Source of the DNA: Anabas testudineus
Taxonomy: Eukaryota > Chordata > Actinopteri > Anabantiformes > Anabantidae
DNA: 64,000 bases
Assembly: GCF_900324465.2 (NCBI RefSeq)
Contig: NC_046610.1
Span: forward strand, 14,045,484-14,109,483
Direction: 5' to 3'
Numbering within the stretch: the stretch's first letter is position 1; every line of letters begins with the position of its first letter. Positions 1-25,692 of the stretch are shown here, in pieces. The notes beneath the pieces were generated by a model. It had not been told where the DNA came from. It made no database searches and was given only the letters and a program-made list of their open reading frames with translations. The translations under genes were made by a program, and so were the position numbers.

Positions 1-11759
<11,759 letters not shown>

Positions 11760-12260
11760 TAGGAGGGTTTGGAGTTGGTTATGCTGCTCCACGCGTTTCA
11801 AGCGCTGCTCCGGCGCTTAACAACATCAGATCCCATCCGCCGTGATAACCCAGAACAGGTCCCTCCACTGTAACACAATGATCCTGTAGGCTGCGACTCG
11901 CCCGATGCATCTGGCAGGAGCTTACAGACACAGCACTGCGCCTCTCCTCCCTCTCCTCCCTCCCCCTTGTTGGACGCATGCCACTCCTTTCTGTCCCGCA
12001 TTGGCTGGAAACGGGCCAAGGTGATGAGTCGGTTATTACCGGGAAGAAAAAAAAACAAAAAGCAACAGCACACAGCTCTTTCCAGGCCAGCTTCACCGTT
12101 TCTTCTGACATTCAGAGAACCAGACTGAAAGGATCCAGTATTAAAACTACTGACTGATGGTCTGCTCCGCTCGGTAACATCACCTTGCGCCATCGTGGCT
12201 CACACTTCTTGAAGTTTCTGGTCTGGACCAGTGTGATGTCCTGATGATGTGACAGCTCAC
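11760..12260 (-). promoter_or_regulatory. presumed kit 5' UTR and promoter region
   Basis: This is the sequence immediately upstream of the kit start codon on the minus strand. A CCAAT pentamer on the minus strand lies at 12000-12004. I see no clear TATA box. The assignment rests on position only. Confidence 0.35.
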
Positions 12261-14849
12261 ACTTGGCAGGAGTTTCCCTGCAGAAGCTCGTTCAGTTTGT
12301 GATGCACCTCATTGTCTGGCATTTCCCAGCTCTAACCAGCAGTAACTCGGTGGTCACAGATTTGATCAATGTATCCTGAATATACTCAGTTTTACTATTT
12401 TACATCTTTTCAAATCTGTCTTGAAGAAAGTAAAGTGCTTGTGAAAACACAGACTGGTTTTTCTTATTATAATCATTATTAGTGATAAGAACAAAGCACA
12501 GATTCAGTGCTTGGTTTCTGTTTTTCCCTGCTTTTTGTGCAAAAATAAACTATTTACTATTTATTAAAGTAAACTACTCTGAGTCAAATACCAGACTTCA
12601 GCAGTTACTGTAAGTCAGATCAAGTGGTTATCTGTGGACACCTTCTCCGTGTAGAGTTGTAGCGGGAGAGCCATAACAGAAAGAGGAAATTTGACTTTTA
12701 ATAGTAACATATTAGGAGGAAATGGCAGTAGGAACAATTACATTAACAATAACGTGTCAGCGACTGATGTTGCTTTGAGACAGACTTGAAATTCAACTGA
12801 AATGTAAATTTAGTTTGTTTAATTTTTGATTTAGACAGAAATCATTTTTTTAAAGTAGATAAAAAGGATACAAATATTTTTTTAAAGTGTAAGTGCTATC
12901 AAATGCACAATAATTAAACATTATTATATATTATTATTATACAGTTAAAGATTTATTCCTATATCTTTCTCTTTAAAGCCCCCTGAACCATTTATAAAAA
13001 AATTCTATACAACTTCACGAACAAATCACTTCTTATGATGCCCAAATTTAAATGCCCTTAATCATCCCATTTTCTAAAGTAGAGCCCCCCCAAAAAATCA
13101 ATTTCCCATCAGTTAACTCTGCACACTTAAAAAGAGGCAGACATCTAGGAAATCATGCACACTGTGACTCACTTGTGCTCTTTTTATTTGGTCAGATGAT
13201 GATCTGCAGGATGTCTGGTTTCTTCTTCGTCATGATCACAGAAAGCAACTTCTAAATGGCCAAATTATGTCGATGCTCTATTCATTTTCATTACTAAATC
13301 AGTTGGTGAAGCTACTGTGTCTTTAAATAGAGCATTTAATAGTGGACGCTATAAAAATGTTCATATTTCAAATTCATCTTCAACACGACCATGAAGCAAA
13401 GCCTCTTAATTTGTTTAATGCTTTGTGATCTGCATATTTGAATGAGTGTATTTGCATGAGTTTGATTATGTGTGTGTGTGTTTATGCTTTGGTCTGTGTA
13501 TGTGTTTCCTGATGCTTCTGAGAAATATGTGTGTTTAGAGCACTTTGGCATCACTGTAGTATTTTTTTTTTCTTTAACCTCACTGCGCTGCCCTGCAGCT
13601 GTTTATGCCTTTCTCAGCACGGGATGACAAGATAAGGCTAAACCAGCTAGAATGGAGGCAGAACATCACGTTCTTTGATTCCTTTCACTTTCTTCTTTTG
13701 TTTGATTCTCTGGCCTCATTTTCTGGGTAACTACTGACAGCTTCTTTTTTCAGTTAAATATCACCAGTACAGAGAAAAACCTTTGTCCTGACCGGTGTCG
13801 AGCTACTTGAACGAGTAGTGAAACGTTTCAATCAAGCTCAACTTCCAAATAACTTCATCTTGAGGACTGAGAATCTCCACCGACTTCACGTATGTTTGCT
13901 TGTGCTCCATATGCAAAGAAGATCAACGGACTACTCCTTGATAGTGTATCCTGTTGGTCACTGTGACAACACCACCCGTGTTTCCAGGGAATTCTGCAAG
14001 ATAAACTTTAGGGGAGTGGTGGGACTCACCCTGGGTTACAACAGAGCAGGTACCTACACAACACTGGGTTTAATTTTACCAGTGCTACGGTTAGAAATCT
14101 ACCCAAGAAAAGAGGGTCTTGTGGTTCAAGGGCCAGGATTTTCCAGAGAGAGGAGTAGTGGCACAAGCACAATGTGCATGAGAAAGATGGTTTTGCAGGC
14201 CGTGATGCCTCAAAGGGATGTTTCACATTTGGCAACTAAATAGTTTTGTTGTTCATCCAAACTTGAGTCAAACATCTTTGCACAGTAAAAGCCCCTAAGG
14301 AAACACAGAGATGAAGCAACACCACCAAAAATTTAAAACAATAGTCTCAGAGGAATGAGAGAGAAAGCAAGTGAGCCTAGTATATAACACGTTTTCAAAC
14401 TACACTGACATCTACAGACTAACAACAGTGTACGTGGGGGCCTTCTGTTGAATATTCTGCATTCAAACAAAGGAATCCTGCACCTCGAGGTGTCAGAGTA
14501 CAATCCACCTGTTCACCAGCCTGAACTCCAGCCGCCCATATGCTCCATGAAGATGTCACTCTGTGTTTGTGTGTCCGTCAGGATCATCCTTATGTCCACC
14601 GCCACCTGAGTTCATGGGATATTTGAGCAGTTTATGTGTCCTTCCCTGTTACATTATTCATCACTGAGGTGAGCGACTATAGCATATCTGGGCTGAGTCA
14701 CTGTGACATAGTGTGTGTGTGTGTGTGGACCCACAGCATGACTCACTCGGTGCTTTTAGACAGATGAGGACAGCGGTCTTACAGAGGGCAACAGAGGTTT
14801 TATACAAGAAAAATAGCCACTTAAATTAGATTGCGTAATGAAAAACATC

Positions 14850-14905
14850 TCCCTCTCCCTCTCTCTCTCTCTCTCGTTCTGTTTCACCTTCCCCTTTCTC
14901 CCTTT

Positions 14906-14942
<37 letters not shown>

Positions 14943-14995
14943 CTGTTTCACCTTCCCCTTTCTCCCTTTCTCTTCTCTCTCTCTCTATCTCCTTT
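14850..14995. repeat. CT-rich repeat with a duplicated module
   Basis: Two copies of a block beginning CGTTCTGTTTCACC and ending CCCTTTCTCTT (about 14,875-14,910 and 14,940-14,975) are each followed by a (CT)n run. The copies look identical, pointing to a recent tandem duplication of about 65 bp. Confidence 0.85.
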
Positions 14996-15435
14996 CTCCT
15001 TTATAGTGACACATGCCCACATCCTAACTCAATCAGCTACAAATGGAGCTCTCTTCACACCCCCAGGCATGAAACTACGTCAAAGAGACTAAAAAAAAAA
15101 ACACTTACACACACACAGACACATACATTTCAACTGAATACCTCATCATTTCTCCTTTCCACAATTGGCCAAATACTCACTATAACCTTTTTTTTGTCTA
15201 CTGCAATCCAATACTCTCCTCTATCTGCTGACTGGGCATTACGGACCTGATATCTGTGTCCATTTGTCTTTCCTCTCCCTTAATACAGTCAGTGAGGTGG
15301 AGATTTTCTTTTCCTTTGACCCACTCTGTGTGGTTGTTAAGTGTCCATCCATGGTTCAATTGTGGTGTTTCACATATCAATTACGACCTAGTGAACAGAT
15401 TGGAAGATGAGGTGGGTCAAAAAAGAAAGACAGAA

Positions 15436-15487
15436 AAGAAAAGAAAAGAAAAGAAAAGAAAAGAAAAGAAAAGAAAAGAAAAGAAAA
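15436..15487. repeat. (AAAAG)n microsatellite
   Basis: About ten tandem copies of the pentanucleotide AAAAG. Confidence 0.95.
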
Positions 15488-18479
15488 GGGATTGTCTCAG
15501 AGGAGCGAGGTAAGGGCTCCCTGATTCACTTTGATGTAATTCACTTTGACTGAATTCAGTTCAGTAATGCAGCTCAGATTAGGAAGGTGTAGTCTGACAT
15601 TTAGTGAGATGTTCACCTGCTTTCTGTTGGAGGAGCAGATGGAAGATTGATCCCAAAGTGTTCAAATATCAAAGTGGAAAGCACAGTTACCCGACCTGTT
15701 TTTATAATAAACTATTTCTCCATCGGGCACAATAACTTTCAAGTTTCACGAGTTGACCTTTCTTAAACCAGGGCTGCATCATCATAGAGTTTTGGTGATA
15801 TCTGTTTAGACGGTTTTACAGTGAGGAACTGGTGGAAAAAGTCTGAACAACATTATGATCATTATTTGAAATGCAAAATCCTAATTGGCCATGAGCGGAA
15901 AAAAACTGCATTTTCTCTGATCGCTTTTACAGCGACTGTCTGCTATTGTCTGTCTCAACAGATGGATCCATGTGTTGCAAAACAAAGGAGTAGAAACCGC
16001 CATGGTAAGCTGCCATACATGGCATCACACTGTTGAGATAACCATATGTTAGATCCAAAGAGATGATGTGGATTGAAAATGTGCACACATCTGAGTAAGC
16101 TAATATCAGCGTGTATAATTACTGACAGCCCAGTGATCGCCCTCTGTGTGGATAAACCTGATTAGCATCGACTAGGCTGTAAGCTGCTTTAATCCACCGT
16201 AAGGAGAGAGGGATGGATACAGGCAGGGAGGGAGGGAGCCCACAAGAGACATAGGGAGAAAGGATGGTAAACAGGGCAAAGTAGAAGGAATGAGATGGGA
16301 TACAGGCAAACAGATGAGAAATGAAGCAGTAGAGAAAGAAATTCACACTTAACACGGTTAGTGTACATGTTTCGAAAAATAATAATGACAATCTGAGTTT
16401 TGAGAAAGAGAAAGAGTGAAAAAATAAGGTGATAAAACAGAGGAGAAAAAACAGTAGCATCAAATGAGGGAAAATGAGTGGAGAAAAATGCAGCAGAGAA
16501 TATGATCAGAAGGGTGGAAAGGGTGAAAGACGGGAGATTGGAATCGAGATGAAGCTGGGGAGACATGAAATAAATGCAATTTCCATGATCAGTTTAACTG
16601 AGAGACCATTAGCATTCCTCTCTCCCTCCCATTGCCTTGTGTGTGTGTGTGAGTGTGTGTGTTTAAGTTGGTGCGAGGGTACTGTTAACATACGGAGCTC
16701 CACGCAGAAGCTCACACGTACGCAGATACTTGTGATATGTACAATTGTGTGCTTATCACACTGGAGGGGGAAAAAAATCAATGGACTTAAACATATAATA
16801 TTACCACTGTACGTGTGTGTGTGTGTGCGTGCGTGCGTGTGTGTGCGTGCGTTTACCATCATCAGCATCACATATGGCACTATCACAGTGCGTGTGAATG
16901 TTGTCCACTCCTCAGTCACCAGAGTAAAGAAGTGATAATAGCTCGAGCGGTGGAGAAAAGGGAGAGTGAGAGAATCCACAGATTTGCTTGACGTTTACTG
17001 ACAATGCTAAAGTGGCCCCACTTAACTGGTCAAAGACCATAAATGCATTAACGATGCTCTCTGCGTTAAAAGGCGACTTCTTGGGCAAACAGAACCACAA
17101 CAGCAATCACTGGTCATCTTACTGAGGACGAGCCGGCTGCAGCTGCCGCTGTTTGATTTCATAAATGGATGGACACTGGTGTGAAGTAACTGAGTAAAAG
17201 TACTGTACATAAGTGGAGCTTTGAGGGAAAAGAGAAACACTGTAGTTTTTACTTCACTACTTTAGCTGCTCATTAGTTTTCAGATTGACCTGAGTTTACA
17301 ATATAGGTTTGAATATATGGGCTTTACCAAAAACCAATGCAAGTAGTAAAGTACTGTGAGATAGCCTAATAATTTATAAGTCATTACATCGATTCACTCA
17401 AAGCTCCAACGCTACTAAGCAGATATATGCACAGGGTGCACAGAAAGGTCAATAGAAAACGCTTATCATACAGCTCTTAAGTGGAGATTTGCAACTGAGG
17501 GAGATAAAGGTGCATTTACCGTCATGGCTCCTCCACAGTCGACCCCGTTAGTTCTTTTTCCTTTTAAAAGTACAGCTAAAACATACATTTTAATTCGTTG
17601 TGCTCTGGGTGTACTGTTTTCTTCACTTTGTCAAACCACAATCTAACCACTATTGTCAAAGTGCTCTAAAACAAGGCACCAAATGTTTTACTGCTCCTTG
17701 GAGCCACTAAATGTTGAATGGCATAAACTCCTCCAACATCTAGTTCTCCTTCTTGCTTCAATGCAAGGTTACTTCTTCTTATTGTTAAACTAGAACCAGT
17801 ATTTTGTGTTTTTTTTTAGTTCCTCTGCTAAAGGTTACACCACAATGTCTTTATGTGTACAATACAATATCACTTCTTCCAAAACCAGGTATTTCGATAG
17901 GAAGTTTGAAATACTTAATGTCAACAAAACTGCAAGAGTAAAAACAGACTATGGGATAAAACCGATAGCATTTATTGGGCTCATTGTGTTTTCACCATCA
18001 GGAGTTTTAAAGATATTTTTCTTTTAAAAAATTTGAATTTAAAATCAGGGATCTCTGTGGAACAGTGAAAACAACAGTGGGGTCTGTGCCCTTATGATTT
18101 TTATATACGACAGAGAAAGCTGGCTGTCAGCAGCTTGTGAAGTTGGATCTGATCCCTGATTTAAAGATTTAAAATTATAAAATTAATCTAATATTGAAAG
18201 CAAAAGGCTGTTTTGAAAAAACAAATGCATGTTTTCACATACACTGGTTAAGTTCAATTCAGTACAGCTTAATACCACCACAATTGTATTCTCTTAATGC
18301 CCTTGAAAGCATATACTGCTTAAAAAGTTGTTCTTGTAGTTATAGTAAAATATTCTTAGGCATAGTACTCTTAATAATATTTAAGTAGTGAGAGTTATTT
18401 ATTTGTTTACTTTAAATAATAAAGATTTTTCCCCATGATCACCATCTTAATGAAACATGAGATGTCCTGTCCGCTGGGG

Positions 18480-18702
18480 GGCGCTCTGTTTTCTGCACCA
18501 ACACTGTGACCTTAGCGGGACGTCAACAACCTCTTCCGGGTTCACACTGACTCCAAGAGGTTGGAGATGAATCTATGAAGTCGGAATTTTTGTTGATAAC
18601 TACTATTCCTCGCTGAAGAAAGACATTATACTATTATTAATTGCACTCACGAGTGCTGTTGGACATTTTTGTTGTTGGTTTAGTGCTCCGCGTTAGCTGA
18701 AC
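18480..18702 (+). promoter_or_regulatory. fip1l1 promoter and 5' UTR
   Basis: TATA-less region upstream of the fip1l1 start. A consensus ETS-type element CTTCCGGG lies at 18533-18540 and a CRE-like GACGTCA at 18519-18525, both typical of housekeeping promoters. The transcription start is inferred. Confidence 0.5.
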
Positions 18703-21700
18703 ATGTCTGCGGAGGAAGCGGACAAAACAACCACCACTGATGCTAGCGCTGGAGATGAGGAGGAGGAATGGCTGTATGGAGGTAAAAAACATGTTTTAGT
18801 CCACTAACACAATTCGTCTTGACTGACAGAGACGATATTCAGCATGTTAGCTTCTCTCAAAACGAAATGCAAATCAACATTACTGATATTGTAAGAAGAT
18901 TGCAGAGCTAGCATGGCAGCTAACGTGGGGCTAGCGCCTGTTTAGTTTGCTGTTGTCGGCCTTTTGCAGCTAAATGAACCCAGGCTGGAAATGTCATAAA
19001 TATTCTTCCTGTCATTATGTTGTTAGTTATGGTTGAAATAAACTTTCTTTACTCTTGTTTCAGATGAGTCTGAGAGTAAAGACGATGATGAAGAAGCCAA
19101 ACTCAATGCTGCAGTTAGGTAATTAACAGTGCTGCTACATCCACTTTACACCTTTAAGACGTTTACACATTTTAGAGTCAAAGTCACTTGTTCATAAGTG
19201 TAACTAGATTAATCAATGGACAATCAATAACCAGTACATTATTAACATATGATATGTTTGTCTGTTTTAGTTAATCTGGCGTTTAAATTGTTCTTTTTCC
19301 AAATCATCAGCCTAATTCTTTTTTTATTTATGTAAAGTAGATGCTGTATCTGTAGTTTCCCGGTGGTATTAATAAAATGCTCTACTTAAAAAGCAAACAG
19401 AAAAGTCCAGTAGACAACAAATTAAGTTGCTGTAATAAATGTAACAGACTAATGAGAAATAACCATAATTTATGCTACACAGCTGGTCATAGAAAATAAC
19501 AGCTTGCTTTGCAATGCTTACATATATTTAATATCTAGCCATAAGTTTCACAGTAACAGAAAAAAATAACTTAGATGTAGTTTTTGTAAAGTGTCACACT
19601 ATAGCCTTTAATTTTGTTTAACTTTCACCTATTTAATCAGAGAAAGTAGAGGGAAATTTCTGCTTCTGTTAAACGTGAACAATTTTTGCTTTATTTAAAA
19701 AATCATACAGAGAAAAGCACCTACTATGTAAAATGCTCATATGGGCTGGTCATACATGGTGCATATATGCTTCTCATGTCCTGATATATTGGCACTGGAT
19801 CTGGATATAAAGTTGTAAGAGCCTTTTATCTAATGCTTCATTTTTTCCACAGTGCACCTGCTGATGCTTCCACAGAAGATGCTGCTCCACATGCTACAGG
19901 AAATGGAGTGGCCTCTGAGGTAGGGAGCTTTTTTTGGGAAGTAAATCAAATTTCATACCATTAGCAACTGTTATCTGACCCAGAGACACATTCATAGACC
20001 ATACCATGTGTTCGGTCCAACAGGCCACTGGTGAAGCAACCGGTGAGGATGTGGACAGTGAAAGCGACAGTGATGATGATGACGATGATGTCCGCGTTAC
20101 AATAGGAGACATAAAAACTGGAGCACCACAATACACGTAGGTTTCAGCACAATTATTACAATTATTTAACTAGCTATTGGATAGTTTGGAAATTACTAAT
20201 GAGATGAAATTTAAAATGCATTTTCATAAAAAAGATCAAAGTCAGCCTGTGTGCAAGTTCAGCTGGAAGTTTTATGTTTAAATAATATTTGCAAAAAATG
20301 TGTTTGTGACACTGTTAGTTTCAGATAATTCAGTCAGTGGATCTTGAAAATATCATTAACCTTTTTCCCTCCCAGACCATATGGCGCTCCTCCTGTAAAT
20401 CTCAACATAAAGACAACAGGATCGAGACCTTATGGACAAGGTAGACCTCTCTTTTCTTAAAACTATTTATTTTCTTGACTGTTATTGATTGATAGTGGTC
20501 TTTCCTATGCTGTTTATATTTTACATCTTCCTCTTTAAACATGAGATGTACATGTTTAGTAATGATGTTGTTGCACATTTATAGTGGCCACAAAGCTGAA
20601 GGGAGTGGATCTGGATGCTCCTGGAAACATTAATGGTGTTCCAGTGCTGGAGGTGGATATGGAGTCTTTTGAAGAGAAACCCTGGAGGAAGCCAGGTCTG
20701 TGTGTGTGTTTTCTGTAAACTGTTCAGTTACAGGGCGTTTGATGTTAACAACGACAAGTCATTTGTAGGGGTTACAGTATTTTACAAGTGTTGCATTTGT
20801 GCGTGTAGGAGCGGATCTGTCAGATTACTTCAACTACGGCTTCAATGAAGATACATGGAAGGCTTACTGTGAGAAACAGAAGAGGTTGCGTATGGGCCTG
20901 GAGGTCTCAACGGTCGGCTCAGTAACGAGCAAGATCACTGTAAGAGACCACTGCTCACCCTGTTTTTGTTTGTTTCTTTCCATCATCTCCCCCTTTATTC
21001 TCACGTAGGTTTGCAAACTTCCTGAATGTGTTGTTATGTCTTACCCCCCGTTTTAAGTCCTGAGACACACACATTTCATGTTATGTTTTTATTTAATCTA
21101 TTGACTATATTTTTACATGAAGTGGGATTATTTTCTGTACAATTTCTGTATTATTTGTCACACAAACATTATATGTTTTCATGTTTTTATTGAACATAAG
21201 ATGTAAACATTCATATTCCAGGGTGGAAAACGTATGTGAACCTTTGGACTTAATAACTGGTTGACCCTTCTTTGGCAGCAATAACCTCAACCAAACGTTT
21301 CCTGTAGTTGCAGATCAGAGCACCCTTTACGACAAACTCATGCAAAACTCCACGTAACCCCAAAGAGTTCGCATACTCTTTCTTGCAACTGTATATCTCT
21401 GTGTAACTATGTATTTCTGCTATGATTAATAAATGAGATATAATAATAAACAGTTTTTTGCTCTCTCCTAGGTTCAGCAAGGCAGGACGGGTAACGATAA
21501 AGACATATCCAGTTTGCCTGTTCACACATCAAAGCCAGATTTCACATCTCCTGTCAGCATGTACAAGACTGCCGTCAGTCAGGTCTCCAGGTAGCACTTA
21601 TCTTTTTATATTCACTTACAGATATACGTGGGGAAAAACAAAACAGTTTCCACCAGAAGTGAAGTGGACAGTACAGTAGATAGTTCATAAGCCAACAATG

Positions 21701-24700
21701 TGTTCATACAGCAATGAGCTAGATGATGATAGTTAAAACACTAGTAAAGGTCAAAAGGACAGCACTACATACACTTAGTTGGGAATCTTTAGAAGAAACA
21801 ATGTATTTTAGTCATGGCTGGTTTATGTGGCAGGAAAAACGCAACACAGGTCAGTGTACAGCAGAAACATTTCATGTCTTTACTTTTTGAAATTCAACAT
21901 TCTTATACACTATCCTGATTCACAAAAACACACCTGGCCACTTCCACCATCCCGTGGTTTGTTTGTGTGTGTTTGTGTGTTAGGGTCTGTGTTGCTCTCA
22001 TCTCCTTTACCCCTGTCCTCTGTTTCAAAATGGTAGGATCTCTCCCCCTCAATGGACTGGCCCACCTGCTCAGGACATGTCCTATTATACGTAAGTGGGA
22101 GTGGCCGTGTCCCTACAAGGTTAAATGGGCCTGATGGGGAATGTGTAAAGACAGGGGGCCTGGCGTTTTTCTTGACCATGAAATGTGACCACAGAAAAAC
22201 TCCCGGCGTTTCTTCCAAGGCCCCAATGTTACTTCTTTTTTTGCCCATGTGTCTTTATTTTGGGATGGTTGATGTGCATGTATCATAACATAGAAAGTTA
22301 CATAAAATAGAGCTTTAGAAAGAGAGTCATTGGAAAATGTGATCATGTCAGCTAAATCTAACTCGACACATTCAGAACTATTAAAACCAAAGTGGCAAGA
22401 AAAGGTTTGTGAGACTTTTGGAATTTCGTGGTTTTTTACTTTTTCCACTAGCACTATCAGGTTTTTAATGTTGTTCTCAATACAGACATGAAAGATCAGA
22501 ATTTTATTTTGTGTACGTTATACACAAAAAAATTATGTTTGGCATGTCATACTGCACCATATTAATACTCTTGACTTAGATGAAGATCAGATCACATTTT
22601 ATGACAAATTAATGAAGAAAACCATGAAAGTCCAAAAGCTTCACATACTACAAATACTTGATGAACTAGGAACTTACAATATTTCTGTTACCCTGTCAAA
22701 TGTTTGAGAATATTTCCTGTATTCTTGTTTATTTGAGCTCCACAGTTGTCAGCAGATGTTAAACTGTCAAACTGTACAGTCTGTGGACGGCTTGCACAGT
22801 GACTGCTGTGTTGTTAGATGTATAGTTTATTTTTAAGATTATTTTTCTAGTTTAGTTTGTTTATTATATGTATGAAAATACATGTTGTTTATGTTACTGT
22901 GTCATTTGTTTAGGGTTACAACTCAGTCACTTGAAATTATTTTTATATTCTTTTACTAGGAAAACGAGCGGTACCATAGATGTGATTGGTGGGCAGACGG
23001 CCACTATCAGCAGAGTTGAAGGGCGTCGCAGACACAACCTGGATGGAAACAATATCCAGGTACACAAGACCAGTCATGGAATTAATTAATGCCCCAATTA
23101 TTTTGTATGACTGACTTTACAAATCTACACTGAAATTCAATCTAGACAGACACACTAATTTGTATGTTTACAACAACATTGTAAATCCCTGTCACGATGC
23201 TTTGTTGGTTGTAGACCATCAAAGAGTTGGTGCCACCCCGGAACCAGTTTTCGTGGACACGAGTCAGTTGTTTCACTGTCTAAACACTAAACTCTGTCTG
23301 TTGTTGTGCAGGTCATCTCGGAACACTCCACGTCAGAGGCTGAACCTGCTGCGGCTAAGATACCCACCTTCTTCCCCCCTGGATCACTTCCTCCAAACAT
23401 ACCCCCACCTCCGTTTCTCCCTCCGCCACCAAACGTCAGTACTGCACCCCCGCTCATCCCTCCCCCCAGTAAGTTCATCACTGTGTTTTTCTTTTTCTCA
23501 GCTGATTTTATTGAATTTAACATTCAACAACCATCCTCTTTATATGCATAACTCAGAACTCTCTTGTTATTTCATAGGGTTGCCCATTACTGTTCCTCCT
23601 CCTGGTTTTCCTCCTCCACCAAGTGGGCCCCCTCCTGCTATGATCCCCACTCTAGACAGGTAACACCCATGCGCACATGAACGAGTAATTTTGATAAAAG
23701 ATGGGACAACCAATGGTAATATAAATAAATAAAGGATAGCTGTAATAGTAACTTGTAGCTGTTGTCATCTTGTCTATTAGTTTTTTTTATAGTGTCCTTG
23801 TTAAGGTTGAGGTTTATCAATGCTAGTGTTTGCCCTCTGTAATGGTAGAAAGTTTTGTCATCATATTGATTTAAGTAAAAACACACACACACTGTGACAT
23901 GTTGCATTTCTTTTATTTCCACAGTGGTCACCCTGGAGGTTATGATGGAAGATCTGTCCCCCCGTATCCGTTTCCTCAAGGTAAAAGGTTTTTACAGGAT
24001 AATGTTTGTAACACAACAAATACTAGATTTTAGTCGATTAATGACACATGAGATGCAACAAAAAAGATCTCTTGTGCTATTTTCAATAAAGAAATAGCTA
24101 AATGTGTGGAGAATGGCCCTTGCATGTAGAGCTTAAAGCAGCTATGCAGTCAGAAGTTTAAATATGTATTATATCATTATCATCTGAGAGATGTTTATAC
24201 TAGCTCACTGGATTTAGACAAAGTCCGGCTTTCATTAAAAAATGTCCCATCTCTTTTCCTGTTCAGGTGCATACCCTCCACCCATGACTGGAGGTGTTCC
24301 TCCTCCATGGCCCCCAATGATGGACAACAATAAACCGTGGGACTACTATTCCCGTCGAGACGACAAGAGAGAGAAGGACAGAGAGAGACCCAGAGAAAGG
24401 ACACATGAGCGGGAGAGAGAGAGGGAGCACAGTCCATCAGCAATGAGCTACACCAGGTGAGAGGGACAGAATATATTTAACATGCTTCAATATGAAATGA
24501 TATCTAGTTGTGAAAACTGCCAAATGCGATCAACAGTGTGAGGAACAAGCACTTTGTGAGTGTTGGCCTGTTTGGTATGGCTGTCAACATATCTACTACT
24601 TGTTTCATACACCCCCTGTAGCGATGAAGAGCGGTATCGTTACCGCGAGTACCAGGAGCGTGGTTACGGAGAACGCCATCGCGACCGATCGAGCCGAGAA

Positions 24701-25223
24701 AAAGAGGAAAGGCACAGAGAGAGGCGGCATCGAGAGAAGGAGGAGGGACGTCACAAGTCCTCTCGCAGGTAAGTGAGCGCACACACACTCACTCCTGCTC
24801 CGAATCTTGGTTGTCTAGGTAATGGTTTAGCAACAACAGCAGATTTTTCAAGATTTTAATCGCAAGAGATTAAAGGGAGGTTTTTCCAGTAAGAGTAAAA
24901 ATACTTTGCTTTCCTCTTTGTCTGTTTTCTTCACCTATTGATCTTGTCTCTGTGACCTTTCTCTTCTTGCCTTCCCTCCCTGCCTTTGCTCTCCTAATGT
25001 CTTTCCTTCACATCTTGAACGTCCTCTCTCCTCCTCCCTTCTGCCCTTTTCACACTCTCATCTTTCTCCTTCTATTAGCAGTAGTAGCAGGAGGAGGCAT
25101 GACAGCGAGGAGGGCGACAGCCACCGGAGGCACAAACACAAGAAGAGCAAGAGGAGCAAGGAGGGCAAAGAGGCCAGCGAGGAGATCGGCGCAGATCAAG
25201 AGAACCAGGAGGCCATGGAGTAG
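18703..25223 (+). CDS. fip1l1: FIP1-like 1, pre-mRNA 3'-end processing factor
   Basis: Subunit of the nuclear cleavage and polyadenylation specificity factor; Fip1 binds U-rich RNA near the poly(A) signal and recruits poly(A) polymerase (family knowledge). Exons: 18703-18781, 19064-19118, 19853-19919, 20024-20136, 20376-20440, 20585-20695, 20809-20939, 21472-21590, 22960-23059, 23312-23468, 23578-23659, 23925-23980, 24267-24456, 24622-24768, 25079-25223, giving 538 residues against about 594 in human. Order of parts: acidic N-terminus ([19 protein letters not shown]), Fip1 core motif [18 protein letters not shown] (exons 6-7), the [17 protein letters not shown] stretch, a proline-rich middle ([10 protein letters not shown]), then an RE/RD/RH-rich tail with [10 protein letters not shown]. 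All exon phases agree. Start chosen at MSAEEADK, the only upstream in-frame Met, before the acidic stretch. The gene lies beside kit, as the same block does in human 4q12. Confidence 0.96.
21205..21360 (-). mobile_element. truncated fish DNA transposon relic (Tc1/mariner-like)
   Basis: On the minus strand this reads [17 protein letters not shown] followed by a stop and a 3' flank. I recognise this as the end of a transposase-type ORF very common in fish genomes. Only about 150 bp remain; no terminal repeats are visible. It lies within the fip1l1 intron 20,940-21,471. The superfamily call comes from memory of the repeat family, so it is tentative. Confidence 0.5.
21591..22959. other. largest fip1l1 intron, no further feature seen
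   Basis: About 1.37 kb. Short open frames near 21,827-22,288 do not resemble any Fip1 segment. The protein is already continuous from exon 8 to exon 9 without them. Confidence 0.6.
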
Positions 25224-25692
25224 TGATCTCCGCCTCCCACCTTCCCTTTCTGTCTGTCTGCCTGTCTGACTCCTGGAGGAAAGAGGATATGAGCGCAGAG
25301 CAGCAAAACCAGAAAGTCACAGTGTGATCGATGTCTCCTGTCACTCCCTTCTCCATCAGTCTCCAGCCTCCTCCATCCTGCTGACATTACATACCTGTAC
25401 TTCAGACAGAAAATGGATGGAGCAGAGGTGGTGGTGAAGGAGGGATGGGCGTCCTCTTACTTCCTCAATCTTTCCATCACTAGCTGACCTCAGGCAGAGC
25501 AGCAGTCTGTCTTTTACCGTCTCCTTCCTCTCCTGACCCGTCTCTCAGAGCACTGCTGTTATGATTAGGTCACGCTCAGAGGAGTCGCTGTAGGACCATC
25601 AGCAGAATTTTCTCTTTTTCTGTTATTTGTTTGTCCTTTTGTTCTTGTCCTGTATGAAGACACCATTAGAGAGCTGGCAGTTTGTTAAGTTC

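Larger units (their letters stand above)
12261..18450. other. gene-free interval between kit and fip1l1
   Basis: About 6 kb with no exon, tRNA or transposon end that I recognise. It holds CT-rich repeats (14,850-14,995), an AAAAG pentanucleotide run (15,436-15,487) and GT tracts (14,709-14,727; 16,815-16,850). The longest open frames overlap simple repeats or lack family motifs and are not called as genes. Confidence 0.6.

Noticed and set aside
13818-14243. 141-codon open frame between kit and fip1l1
   Set aside because: No signal peptide, motif, splice continuation or family similarity; codon make-up looks random.
21827-22288. Possible extra fip1l1 exons in the largest intron
   Set aside because: The Fip1 protein is already continuous from exon 8 to exon 9 in phase, and these frames lack any Fip1 similarity.
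23160-23663. 167-codon frame overlapping fip1l1 exons
   Set aside because: It runs through an intron in a different frame; the true exons 23312-23468 and 23578-23659 give the Fip1 proline-rich segment.
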